Translations under genes and position numbers: made by a program
Notes under the pieces: generated by a model
Database searches by the model: none
Told to the model about the DNA's origin: nothing
What the model saw: only the letters and a program-made list of their open reading frames with translations
Part shown: positions 17,061 to 24,286 of the stretch, in pieces
Layout of the letters: each line of letters opens with the position of its first letter
How positions within the stretch are numbered: position 1 is the first letter of the stretch
Origin: an uncultured Novosphingobium sp.
GTDB taxonomy: Bacteria; Pseudomonadota; Alphaproteobacteria; Sphingomonadales; Sphingomonadaceae
Assembly: GCA_946886365.1 (NCBI GenBank)
Contig: CAMPIM010000020.1
Coordinates: 1-39,988, forward strand
Direction of reading: 5' to 3'
DNA length: 39,988 bases

Positions 17061-17080
17061 GCGTATCCCATTTGGGAGCC
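17061..17080 (+). promoter_or_regulatory. Candidate regulator box upstream of the serine hydrolase
   Basis: Second copy of GCGTA-nnn-CATTTGGGAGCC. Here the middle forms a small dyad, TCCCA-TT-TGGGA (17066-17077). It lies 78 bases before the hydrolase start, in the gap after the LuxR-type gene, a fitting place for an activator site. Confidence 0.5.
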
Positions 17081-17158
17081 GCGATCTTCAAATCATCGGT
17101 CCAGAAAAAGCACGAAGCGACCGACAATCATCATTCGTCCAAAGCAGAGGATGTGCGT

Positions 17159-18406
17159 GTGCACAAAGCATCAGGGTATCTTGTGAGTTTCGTTGCTGGC
17201 GCCATATGCGCGGCGGCTCAGCCTGTGTCGGCGCAGCAGACGTTGCCGCCCATACTGGCCGACGGACAACCATCCACGGTGCCGGTCGCCGTCCAGATCG
17301 CCCGCTGGCACATGCTGGATGGCGACATCAATTCCTTGACCTTCCGCAGCATGGACCGGCTGTTCACCACGCGCACCGTCGCCCATGCGGGAACGCCCTG
17401 GCGGCTGCCGCGCGCCGACGCGCCGCTGGATGTCAGCTACACTTTCGGCGGCAAGCGCTACACGGCGCAGGATTTCCTCGATCGCACCTACACCAACGCG
17501 CTGCTGGTGATGAAGGACGGCAAGATCGTCAGCGAAATCTACCGCAACAACAGCGACGAAAACAGCCGCTTCATCGGCTGGTCCATGACGAAGTCGGTCA
17601 CGTCGCTGCTGGTCGGCTGTGCGCTGGCGGAAGGGCGGATCAAGTCGCTGGACGATGACATCACCGCTTACCTGCCCCAATTGAAGGGCGGCGGATATGA
17701 CGGCGTGACCATTCGGCAGATCCTGCAGATGCGGTCTGGCGTCGATTATGAGGAACGCTACGACTTCGCCAATCCCGGCATCGCGGCGCGCAATCATGTC
17801 GACGCGCTGGTCAAGAATGTCGCGCGCTTTGCCGATGCCGCGCGGACGGTGAAGCGGCTGCATGCACCGGGCAGCGTGTTCCAGTACAAGACGGTCGACA
17901 CCGCTGTGCTTGGCTGGTTGATCGAACGGGTCAGCGGCACGACCGTCGCGGGCTATACCGCGCAGAAATTGTGGGAACCGCTGGGCGCGGAGCAGGACGG
18001 CTTCTACATCATGGATGGGCAGCCGGGCACCGGCCGCGAATTCAGCGGCGCTGGCTTCAACGCCACGCTGCGCGACTATGGGCGGATCGGCCAGATGATG
18101 CTGGACGGCGGCCGCGCCAACGGGCGGCAGGTGGTGCCCGCCGACTGGGTCCGCACATCGACGGCGTCGTCCGCCCCAGCCGATGACAAGATGCCGGGCA
18201 TTCCGACCGGCTATGCGATGCAATGGTGGCTGCTGGACAATAGTGGCGCTTACAGCGCGGTAGGATTGCAAGGCCAATATATCTACGTCGATCCGCGATC
18301 CCGCACCGTCGTCGTCAAGATCAGCTATTTTCCGCCCGGCGATGAAAAGCCGACGGCGGAAACCGGCGCTTTCCTGAAGGCCGTGTCGGCCTGGTCTCCA
18401 AAATGA
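17159..18406 (+). CDS. Exported serine hydrolase, class C beta-lactamase fold
   Basis: A 415-residue member of the beta-lactamase/esterase-like serine hydrolases (the group of EstB and 6-aminohexanoate-dimer hydrolase). A signal peptide ends PVSA before QQTLPP, so it works outside the cytoplasm. The catalytic SxxK is S142-M-T-K145; the second motif is Y243-K-T where Y-x-N is usual; no clear KTG box is seen, and GLQGQYIYVDP fills that place. The GTG at 17159 is chosen because AGAGG ends 8 bases ahead. The receptor gene follows by 33 bases. It probably cleaves an ester or amide before uptake; the substrate is unknown, and drug resistance should not be assumed. Confidence 0.82.
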   Translation: MHKASGYLVSFVAGAICAAAQPVSAQQTLPPILADGQPSTVPVAVQIARWHMLDGDINSLTFRSMDRLFTTRTVAHAGTPWRLPRADAPLDVSYTFGGKRYTAQDFLDRTYTNALLVMKDGKIVSEIYRNNSDENSRFIGWSMTKSVTSLLVGCALAEGRIKSLDDDITAYLPQLKGGGYDGVTIRQILQMRSGVDYEERYDFANPGIAARNHVDALVKNVARFADAARTVKRLHAPGSVFQYKTVDTAVLGWLIERVSGTTVAGYTAQKLWEPLGAEQDGFYIMDGQPGTGREFSGAGFNATLRDYGRIGQMMLDGGRANGRQVVPADWVRTSTASSAPADDKMPGIPTGYAMQWWLLDNSGAYSAVGLQGQYIYVDPRSRTVVVKISYFPPGDEKPTAETGAFLKAVSAWSPK

Positions 18407-18439
18407 CCGGAAGAACATCCAAAAAATAGGGAGGGAAGA

Positions 18440-20617
18440 ATGAAACGCATATTGCTGACGGGCTCCACCGCCATCATGACCTTGTGGACGTCATCCGCCT
18501 GGGCGCAGGAAGCGGCCCCGCAGGCGGGATCGTCCAACACGCTGGGCGAGATCGTCGTGACGGCCCAGCGCCGGACGGAAAATCTGCAGAAGGTGCCGGT
18601 TGCCGCCAGCGCGCTGGACGCCAACGACCTGAAGGCGAACGCCGTCGTTCGCCTCAACGACCTTCAAAATGCAACGCCCGCGCTATCGATTTCCGACGCG
18701 GGTATCACGTCGGCGGTCAACATTCGCGGCATCGGCCTTGCGAGCAACTCGCCCAATGTGACCGCAGGTGTCGCCACCTATGTCGACGGGCTGTTCCAGC
18801 CGCCGATCGTCCAGGCGAACAGCTTCTACGATCTGGCGAGCGTTGAAGTGTTGCGCGGTCCGCAGGGTACGTTGGTCGGCAGCAACTCGACCGGTGGCGC
18901 GATCTTCATCAATTCGCGCAATCCTGATCTGAATGGCATCAATGGCTATGCGGAAGGCAGCGCTGGCAACCGGGGCAATTTCGGGCTGGAAGGCGCGGTC
19001 AACGTGCCGCTATCCTCCACGCTGGCTGTGCGCGGCGCTGGATTCTACCGGGGCCATGATAGCTATTTCAAGGATGTCGGCCCCTTCAACAACAAGGCGG
19101 GCAAGCTCGACGAAAAGGGCGGGCGGTTGGGCGTGCTGTGGCAGCCGGGCGATTTCCGCGCGCTGCTCAAGGTCCAGTATAACGACCGCGACATTGGCGG
19201 CTATGCCTATCGCCCGATTGAGGGCACGGAATTTGGTTCCTACCGGACCGGCGACATTTACACGCTGAACTACGACACACCGGTGGCGATCCGTGAAAAG
19301 GCGTTTATCTCCAGCCTGGAACTGCGGCAGGAATTCGCCAGCGGCATCGTGCTGCGGTCGATCAGCGGTTATCAGAGCAAGAAGATCGAAGGTGTCAACG
19401 ATGTCGATGCCTCGCCTGCTCCAGAGGGCATCGCGCAGGACTATTATGCTCGCGAACGGCAATATAGTCAGGAAATCAACCTGATCTCTCCCACCGGCGA
19501 AACGCTGGAATGGATATTGGGCGGCTATTTCCAACGGAACGAAATCAAGGTGCGTATCCGCGAAACGACCTTTGGCTTTCCGACCGACATCGACCCGGAC
19601 AACAAGCGCACGACGACCGGCATCTTCGCGCAGGGCAGCTATCGCATGACGCCCGATGTCCAGCTGCAGCTGGGCGCGCGCTATTCGCACTATAAGGCAA
19701 GCGGCGTGGGCGATGTGCGCATTGGCGCTGGCATCCCCGGCTTCCCGCCCGGCGGTTTGCCGGTGGCGAGCCTTGCGGGATCGCATAAGGATGGTCGCGT
19801 GACGGGTAAGGCGGCGATCAACTGGACGGTCAATGACGACCATCTGCTCTACGCCTTCGTCGCTCGCGGCTATAAGCCCGGCGGCTTCAACGCGGTGGAT
19901 TCCGAGTTCCGGCCGGAAATGGTGTGGAACTATGAAATTGGCTGGAAGGCGAGCCTGTTCGACAAGCATGTCCGCACGCAGATTTCGGCTTTCTACAATG
20001 ACTATTCCGATTTCCAGTTCGAAGTGATCGAACCGACGACCGGCTTCAACGGCGTCCAGAATATCTCGCAAGGCAAGATTAAGGGCATTGAAGCCCAGTT
20101 GCAGAGCAAGTTCGGCGGCTTCAGTCTCGACGCCAATGTCGCTTATGTCCATTCGAAGCTGGCCGGCCTGACCTTCATCAATATCCGCGCCCTTCCGCCC
20201 GGGAGCTTGGGTCCGCAATGCCCGCCGGGTGTCGGCTCGGCGCCTCCGGCTTGCTACAACTATACTCCCGACATCGTCACCACCGATGGCGGCCCCAACC
20301 TCTATTCGCCCAAATGGACCTATGGCGGCACCGCGGCCTATGAATTCCAGCTGGGAGACGAGGTGACTTTGACCCCGCGCGTCAGCTATTCCTATGTCGG
20401 CCCGCGCTTCACCAATCTCGCTTATTCACCGGTGACCGACCGGATCAAAGGCTATGGCCTGCTGTCCGGCCTTGTCACCCTGCGCACGGGCCAGTTCCAT
20501 ATCGAGGCCTATGGCACCAACCTGACCGGCAAGCGCTATGTCAGCGGCCAGTTCGGCCTCAATGAATTTTACGGCGCGCCGCGCGAATATGGCATTCGCG
20601 CAGGCTTCACCTTCTGA
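18440..20617 (+). CDS. TonB-dependent outer-membrane receptor
   Basis: A 725-residue TonB-dependent receptor with a signal peptide ending SSAWA, a TonB box (GEIVVTAQRR) and a plug domain starting VPVAASALDA and running through VNIRGIG, VEVLRGPQGTL and NSTGGAIFINSRNP. The barrel ends with aromatic-rich strands and the terminal motif YGIRAGFTF, whose last residue is Phe as in most outer-membrane barrels. A strong ribosome site (GGGAGGGAAG) precedes the ATG. The gene follows the exported hydrolase by 33 bases, so it likely takes up that enzyme's substrate or product. The ligand could be an aromatic dimer or ester rather than iron; that is inference. Confidence 0.93.
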   Translation: MKRILLTGSTAIMTLWTSSAWAQEAAPQAGSSNTLGEIVVTAQRRTENLQKVPVAASALDANDLKANAVVRLNDLQNATPALSISDAGITSAVNIRGIGLASNSPNVTAGVATYVDGLFQPPIVQANSFYDLASVEVLRGPQGTLVGSNSTGGAIFINSRNPDLNGINGYAEGSAGNRGNFGLEGAVNVPLSSTLAVRGAGFYRGHDSYFKDVGPFNNKAGKLDEKGGRLGVLWQPGDFRALLKVQYNDRDIGGYAYRPIEGTEFGSYRTGDIYTLNYDTPVAIREKAFISSLELRQEFASGIVLRSISGYQSKKIEGVNDVDASPAPEGIAQDYYARERQYSQEINLISPTGETLEWILGGYFQRNEIKVRIRETTFGFPTDIDPDNKRTTTGIFAQGSYRMTPDVQLQLGARYSHYKASGVGDVRIGAGIPGFPPGGLPVASLAGSHKDGRVTGKAAINWTVNDDHLLYAFVARGYKPGGFNAVDSEFRPEMVWNYEIGWKASLFDKHVRTQISAFYNDYSDFQFEVIEPTTGFNGVQNISQGKIKGIEAQLQSKFGGFSLDANVAYVHSKLAGLTFINIRALPPGSLGPQCPPGVGSAPPACYNYTPDIVTTDGGPNLYSPKWTYGGTAAYEFQLGDEVTLTPRVSYSYVGPRFTNLAYSPVTDRIKGYGLLSGLVTLRTGQFHIEAYGTNLTGKRYVSGQFGLNEFYGAPREYGIRAGFTF

Positions 20618-20625
20618 AGTTGAGG

Positions 20626-20655
20626 GAAACCCGCCGTCATCGGGTGGCGGGTTTC
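20626..20655 (+). terminator. Stem-loop after the receptor gene
   Basis: A perfect 10-bp stem (GAAACCCGCC with GGCGGGTTTC) and a 10-base loop start 8 bases after the receptor stop. No long T run follows, but the stem is strong and the place is right for the end of the hydrolase-receptor transcript. Confidence 0.65.
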
Positions 20656-20737
20656 AGGATTAGTGCTTTGGGGCTCGTTCGATCAGGCCAGATTGAACAA
20701 GCCCCACTTACCCCGGCAGCATCGCCGCAAGCAAATC

Positions 20738-20843
20738 CTAGAGCATGATCCGAGCAGACTGGATCGGATCATGCTCCATTTGTCTTTTGTTTCCGCATTT
20801 TCCGAGCCAGCAGATGATGCCATCTGCTTCGAAAATGCTCTAG
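20738..20843. repeat. Composite intergenic palindrome ending in the pabB stop codon
   Basis: Three nested inverted repeats. Outer arms CTAGAGCAT (20738-20746) and ATGCTCTAG (20835-20843) are perfect. Inside lie a perfect 13-bp hairpin (20741-20753 with 20764-20776, core GCATGATCC) and a second hairpin (20795-20816 with 20821-20838, GCATTTTC...CAGCAGATG). The right end supplies the TAG stop of pabB. Such composite elements recur between genes in sphingomonads and rhizobia-like genomes. Confidence 0.82.
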
Positions 20844-22048
20844 TCAAGAAATCGTGCCTTGGTCAGGCATTCCTCCCATTCCGCGAGGGGATCGGAGTCA
20901 GCGACGATGCCGGACCCGAGGTCGATCGTCAGCCGCCGTTCTACCGGTGAGACGGTCAGGGTACGGATCGCGACGTTGAAACGCGCGTCACCGTCCGGGG
21001 TGAAATGGCCGATTGATCCTGTGTAGATGCCGCGCGGTCTGTCTTCCAGCTGTGCAATCACTTGCGCCGCACGGATCTTGGGCGCTCCAGTGATTGAGCC
21101 GCAGGGGAACAGGGCGGCGAGGATGTCGAAAGCGTCCACATCCTCGCGGCGGCGCGCCGTCACGGCAGAGACCATCTGGTGGACCGTCGGATAGGTTTCG
21201 ACCGAGAAAAGCTGCGGCACCTTCACCGATCCAGGCTCCGCCACCCGCGACAGGTCATTGCGCATCAGGTCGACGATCATCAGATTTTCGGCACGCTGTT
21301 TGGGATCGGTGGCCAGCGACTGCGCGGCAGCGGCATCCGCTGTGGGGTCGCCGTGTCGCTCCGCCGTACCCTTCATCGGACGACAGGCGATGTCGCGCCC
21401 AGTCACCGTGAAGAACAGCTCCGGCGAGAAGGAGAAGATGAGGTCTGCGCTAGTGGATATGATCGCGCCATAAGGAGCACGCTGGCGCTGCCGCAGCCGG
21501 GTGTAGAGCGCCAGCGGATCACCGTCGAAGTCCATCCCGGCGCGGAAAGTGAGGTTGGCCTGATACAGATCGCCTGCACGAATGAGTTCGAGCAGCTCCT
21601 CGATCCGCCCCATATGCTGCTCTTTCGTACTGGCGGGCGTCAGTGGCCCCATGCGGAACGCCGCATCGTTGGGGAGCAGGTTCGCGAACATTTGTGACGG
21701 CAGCACCAATGGGGTCCCGAATATCCCGAACCAGAGGAGCGGCCCGCAAGAGGGGGTAGTCGGCATGGCGGGATCGAAGGCGGCGGCGGCGTCATAGCTG
21801 ACAAACCCGGCGGCGTGCGCGCCTTGTCTCGTGGCTGCGCGCACCGCTTTCAGTGCAGGTGCGACTTCCGAGAGCGTCGCAGCCTCGATCACTTGCATCG
21901 GATGGGTGAAGAGCGTGACGTCGCCGTTGGGCGAGGATGCGTCGTCTAAAAGCACATAGGGTTGATCGAAGGCCGACAGGAAACCCAAGGCCTTCACACC
22001 ACATTCTGGTCGGGCCGATTGCGGCGGCACAGTAAGAAGATGGTTCAT
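20840..22048 (-). CDS. pabB: Aminodeoxychorismate synthase component I
   Basis: PabB converts chorismate, with ammonia from PabA, to 4-amino-4-deoxychorismate, a step toward p-aminobenzoate and folate. The chorismate-binding fold is clear: AGDLYQANLTFR, FSPELFF, the PMKGT motif with the nucleophilic Lys typical of PabB, MIVDLMRNDLSRV, FPCGSITGAPK and GIYTGSIGHF. The length of 402 residues matches a stand-alone component without the PabC lyase domain. ATG 22048 is chosen because GGAG lies 6 bases ahead; a GTG four codons earlier overlaps that site. Anthranilate synthase component I is the main alternative but is normally longer. The stop codon lies within a palindromic repeat. Confidence 0.88.
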   Translation of the reverse strand: MNHLLTVPPQSARPECGVKALGFLSAFDQPYVLLDDASSPNGDVTLFTHPMQVIEAATLSEVAPALKAVRAATRQGAHAAGFVSYDAAAAFDPAMPTTPSCGPLLWFGIFGTPLVLPSQMFANLLPNDAAFRMGPLTPASTKEQHMGRIEELLELIRAGDLYQANLTFRAGMDFDGDPLALYTRLRQRQRAPYGAIISTSADLIFSFSPELFFTVTGRDIACRPMKGTAERHGDPTADAAAAQSLATDPKQRAENLMIVDLMRNDLSRVAEPGSVKVPQLFSVETYPTVHQMVSAVTARRREDVDAFDILAALFPCGSITGAPKIRAAQVIAQLEDRPRGIYTGSIGHFTPDGDARFNVAIRTLTVSPVERRLTIDLGSGIVADSDPLAEWEECLTKARFLD

Positions 22049-22358
22049 TGCACGCTCCACCTCGCACGCGCCGAGAAATCTTCGGCCTCCGAACGAGCTC
22101 TAGGTCTGCTGTGGCCCCACATCGCGCCGTGGCGATCATTCGAACTGATCCGCAGATATTCATTTTTTCTAAGTCTTGGTCTGAAGATATATTCCACGGG
22201 AGGGAATGAAACGGAGATAAAATAAGATTTATCAGTCTCTTGACGATGATTATGACCCCATCACCTGCAACGAGCCGGATGAAGGTCAATAGGATGACGA
22301 CCGCCACTATTTCCTTTTCATAATTTATGTGAAACTGTTCCAGTCAGGAGAGCGGTGG
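22049..22358. other. Divergent promoter region between pabB and the AraC-type gene
   Basis: About 310 bases, clearly more AT-rich than the surroundings from 22145 onward. A small dyad, GATAAA (22216-22221) and TTTATC (22228-22233), lies near its middle and could be a regulator site. No convincing gene was seen. Confidence 0.45.
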
Positions 22359-23291
22359 ATGATCGAGCAATTCTCGACGCAGGACGTCGCCAGGCGTGAT
22401 CGCTTGGCTTACTGGAACAGGATCGCCTCTGGCCGGTCCGCCGGGCTGATGATCGACAGTTCCAATCGCGAATTTCTAGGTCAGCTTGGCTGTTGGACGC
22501 TGGGCGACCTCACCATTTTCAAGGCGCGGGCGGAATCGTCGGTCGTGTCGCGCAGCGCCCGCCACCACGGCGAAGAGCGGCTGCTGGTGCACCTCCAGAC
22601 CCTTGGCCTCAGTGAGCAGCGCCAATCCGGCCGCGAATGCGTACTGCGGCCCGGCGACCTTTCCATCTGCACCACCGCAGCGCCGATGCGGATCGAGGTT
22701 GCATCCCATGAAATGATGGTGGTCGATGTCGCCCGCCATGAACTGGAACAGCGGGTGCCGCAGCTGGACCTCCATATCGGCAGTCCGACGCCCGGCAATT
22801 CGCCGACCGTCCACAGTTTTCACCAACTCGCTCTTGCCCTGTGGCGAGAGGCGGAGAGCCGCGCCGCGCCGCCTGATCCAAGTTGGGCCGAGGGCGCCGA
22901 AACGCTGATGCTGGACCTGCTGGGCCTTGCCTTGCGCAGCGCTGTGCGCGGCGGCCCCAATGTCGATGGCCGGGGACTGGCGCGGGTCAAGGCGATCGTG
23001 GAGGCACGGCTGGGCGACCCGAATCTCGACACGGAATCCATCGCGCGCGAAGTTGGCATATCGCCCCGAACGATCCAGACTTGGTTCGCGGCCGAAAGCA
23101 CGACGCTACGCGCGTATATATTGGATAGGCGGCTGGAAAGGGCGCTGGAAATGCTCGCGGCCGATCGGGCGGCGAACATCACCGCGATCGCCCTTGAACT
23201 CGGCTTCAACGACCCTGCTTATTTCGCGCGCTGCTTCCGCAAGCGGCACGGCTATTCACCTCGCGAAGGGCGCCAGATCGCGCGCGCCTGA
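22359..23291 (+). CDS. AraC-family transcriptional regulator
   Basis: A 310-residue regulator. The N-terminal ~190 residues resemble the AraC-binding-like domain found in regulators of aromatic degradation (HGEERLLVHLQTLG, RPGDLSICTTAAPMRIE). The C-terminal ~100 residues hold two helix-turn-helix units: SIAREVGISPRTIQTWF and ITAIALELGFNDPAYFARCF, ending with the RKRHGYSPREGR signature. The ATG at 22359 has AGGAG 8 bases upstream; a longer frame starts at GTG 22329. It precedes the SDR gene by 82 bases in the same direction and probably controls it or the receptor beyond. Confidence 0.88.
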   Translation: MIEQFSTQDVARRDRLAYWNRIASGRSAGLMIDSSNREFLGQLGCWTLGDLTIFKARAESSVVSRSARHHGEERLLVHLQTLGLSEQRQSGRECVLRPGDLSICTTAAPMRIEVASHEMMVVDVARHELEQRVPQLDLHIGSPTPGNSPTVHSFHQLALALWREAESRAAPPDPSWAEGAETLMLDLLGLALRSAVRGGPNVDGRGLARVKAIVEARLGDPNLDTESIAREVGISPRTIQTWFAAESTTLRAYILDRRLERALEMLAADRAANITAIALELGFNDPAYFARCFRKRHGYSPREGRQIARA

Positions 23292-23373
23292 CCAGCGGTA
23301 ATTTCCAAAGATCGTCCATCGGCCGCTCCGATCGCAGGAGCGCGCCTATCATCAGCATGCAGGAGTGACGCAG

Positions 23374-24132
23374 ATGACCAACGGATTGCTTGCCGGGAAA
23401 ACGGGCTTTGTCACTGGCGCTGCCAGCGGCATCGGGCGCGGCATCGCCAAGGTGCTGGCGGCGGAAGGGGCGCATGTCGTGTTGAGCGACCTCACCTCCT
23501 CTGCGGCAGAAGGCGCGCAAGCGGTTGCGGAGATCGAAGCGGCGGGCGGCACCGCGCGCTTTATGGCGGCCGATGTTACCAGCGCGGCCGATATCGACGC
23601 GCTGATTGCGCAGACGCGCGCGATCGACGGGCGTATCGACTTCGCCGTCAACAATGCGGGCATCGGCCTTAAATCCATGCTGGCGGACAGCAGCGATGAT
23701 CTGTGGGACAAGGTGAACGATGTGAACCTCAAAAGCTGCTTCCGCATCATGCGCGGCGCTCTGACCGTTATGCGGGAGCAGGGTGGCGGCAGCATCGTCA
23801 ACGTCTCATCCATCGCGGGAGCGGTGGGCCTCCGCGAAGCAGGCGTCTATGCGGCGACTAAGCATGCGATCCTTGGTCTGACGCGAACGGCGGCGGGGGA
23901 GAATGGCGACGTCAATGTGCGCGTTAATGCCATCCTGCCCAACGCGATCCGCTCCAAGCTGCTCGACGGCACTTCGCCCGAGTTCCTGGAAGCGCTGCTT
24001 GCGCCCCAGGCGATCAAGCGGCTGGGCGAGCCGGAGGAGTGCGGGCACCTTACAGCCTTCCTGCTGTCGGACAGGGCGGCCTTCATCACCGGCGCGTGCA
24101 TCCCTATCGATGGCGGCTATCTGGCAAACTGA
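23374..24132 (+). CDS. Short-chain dehydrogenase/reductase
   Basis: A classical SDR of 252 residues. The NAD(P)-binding motif is TGAASGIG (14-21), followed by D39 after the second strand, which favours NAD(H). NNAG is at 93-96, and the catalytic set is S145/S146, Y159 and K163 (YAATK). The C-terminal IDGGYL is typical. ATG 23374 is chosen because AGGAG ends 8 bases ahead; GTG 23365 overlaps that site. Its place between an AraC regulator and a receptor-cupin cluster suggests oxidation of a side-chain alcohol of an aromatic compound, but the substrate cannot be read from sequence. Confidence 0.9.
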   Translation: MTNGLLAGKTGFVTGAASGIGRGIAKVLAAEGAHVVLSDLTSSAAEGAQAVAEIEAAGGTARFMAADVTSAADIDALIAQTRAIDGRIDFAVNNAGIGLKSMLADSSDDLWDKVNDVNLKSCFRIMRGALTVMREQGGGSIVNVSSIAGAVGLREAGVYAATKHAILGLTRTAAGENGDVNVRVNAILPNAIRSKLLDGTSPEFLEALLAPQAIKRLGEPEECGHLTAFLLSDRAAFITGACIPIDGGYLAN

Positions 24133-24142
24133 CCAAGGCGAT

Positions 24143-24159
24143 AATTCGCATTCGTGAAA
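24143..24159 (+). promoter_or_regulatory. Half-site matching the demethylase/metF dyad
   Basis: AATTCGCATTCGTGAAA matches 16 of 17 bases of the left half and centre of the dyad at 31078-31121 (31083-31099). It lies 127 bases before the receptor start, and ATTCGTGGAA follows at once (24161-24170). The right half is degenerate here. It is likely a site for the same regulator as at 31078. Confidence 0.55.
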
Positions 24160-24286
24160 AATTCGTGGAAATGAATCAAATTGCGCTGGAGTCCTGATCG
24201 GCAGCGCTCCAGTGCAAGCGGGAGGGGCGGGTTTCTGTCATTTCGATGATGAGCGCGAAAAGCGTCCATTGCCGAGGGGAGGAACC

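Noticed and set aside
17159..18406. Beta-lactamase resistance gene
   Set aside because: The fold is class C-like, but the second and third active-site motifs depart from true beta-lactamases and the gene pairs with a nutrient receptor, so a resistance call is not justified.
18440..20617. Siderophore receptor
   Set aside because: No iron-related gene, Fur-like site or siderophore enzyme is nearby; the aromatic setting makes an organic nutrient more likely, so no iron role was assigned.
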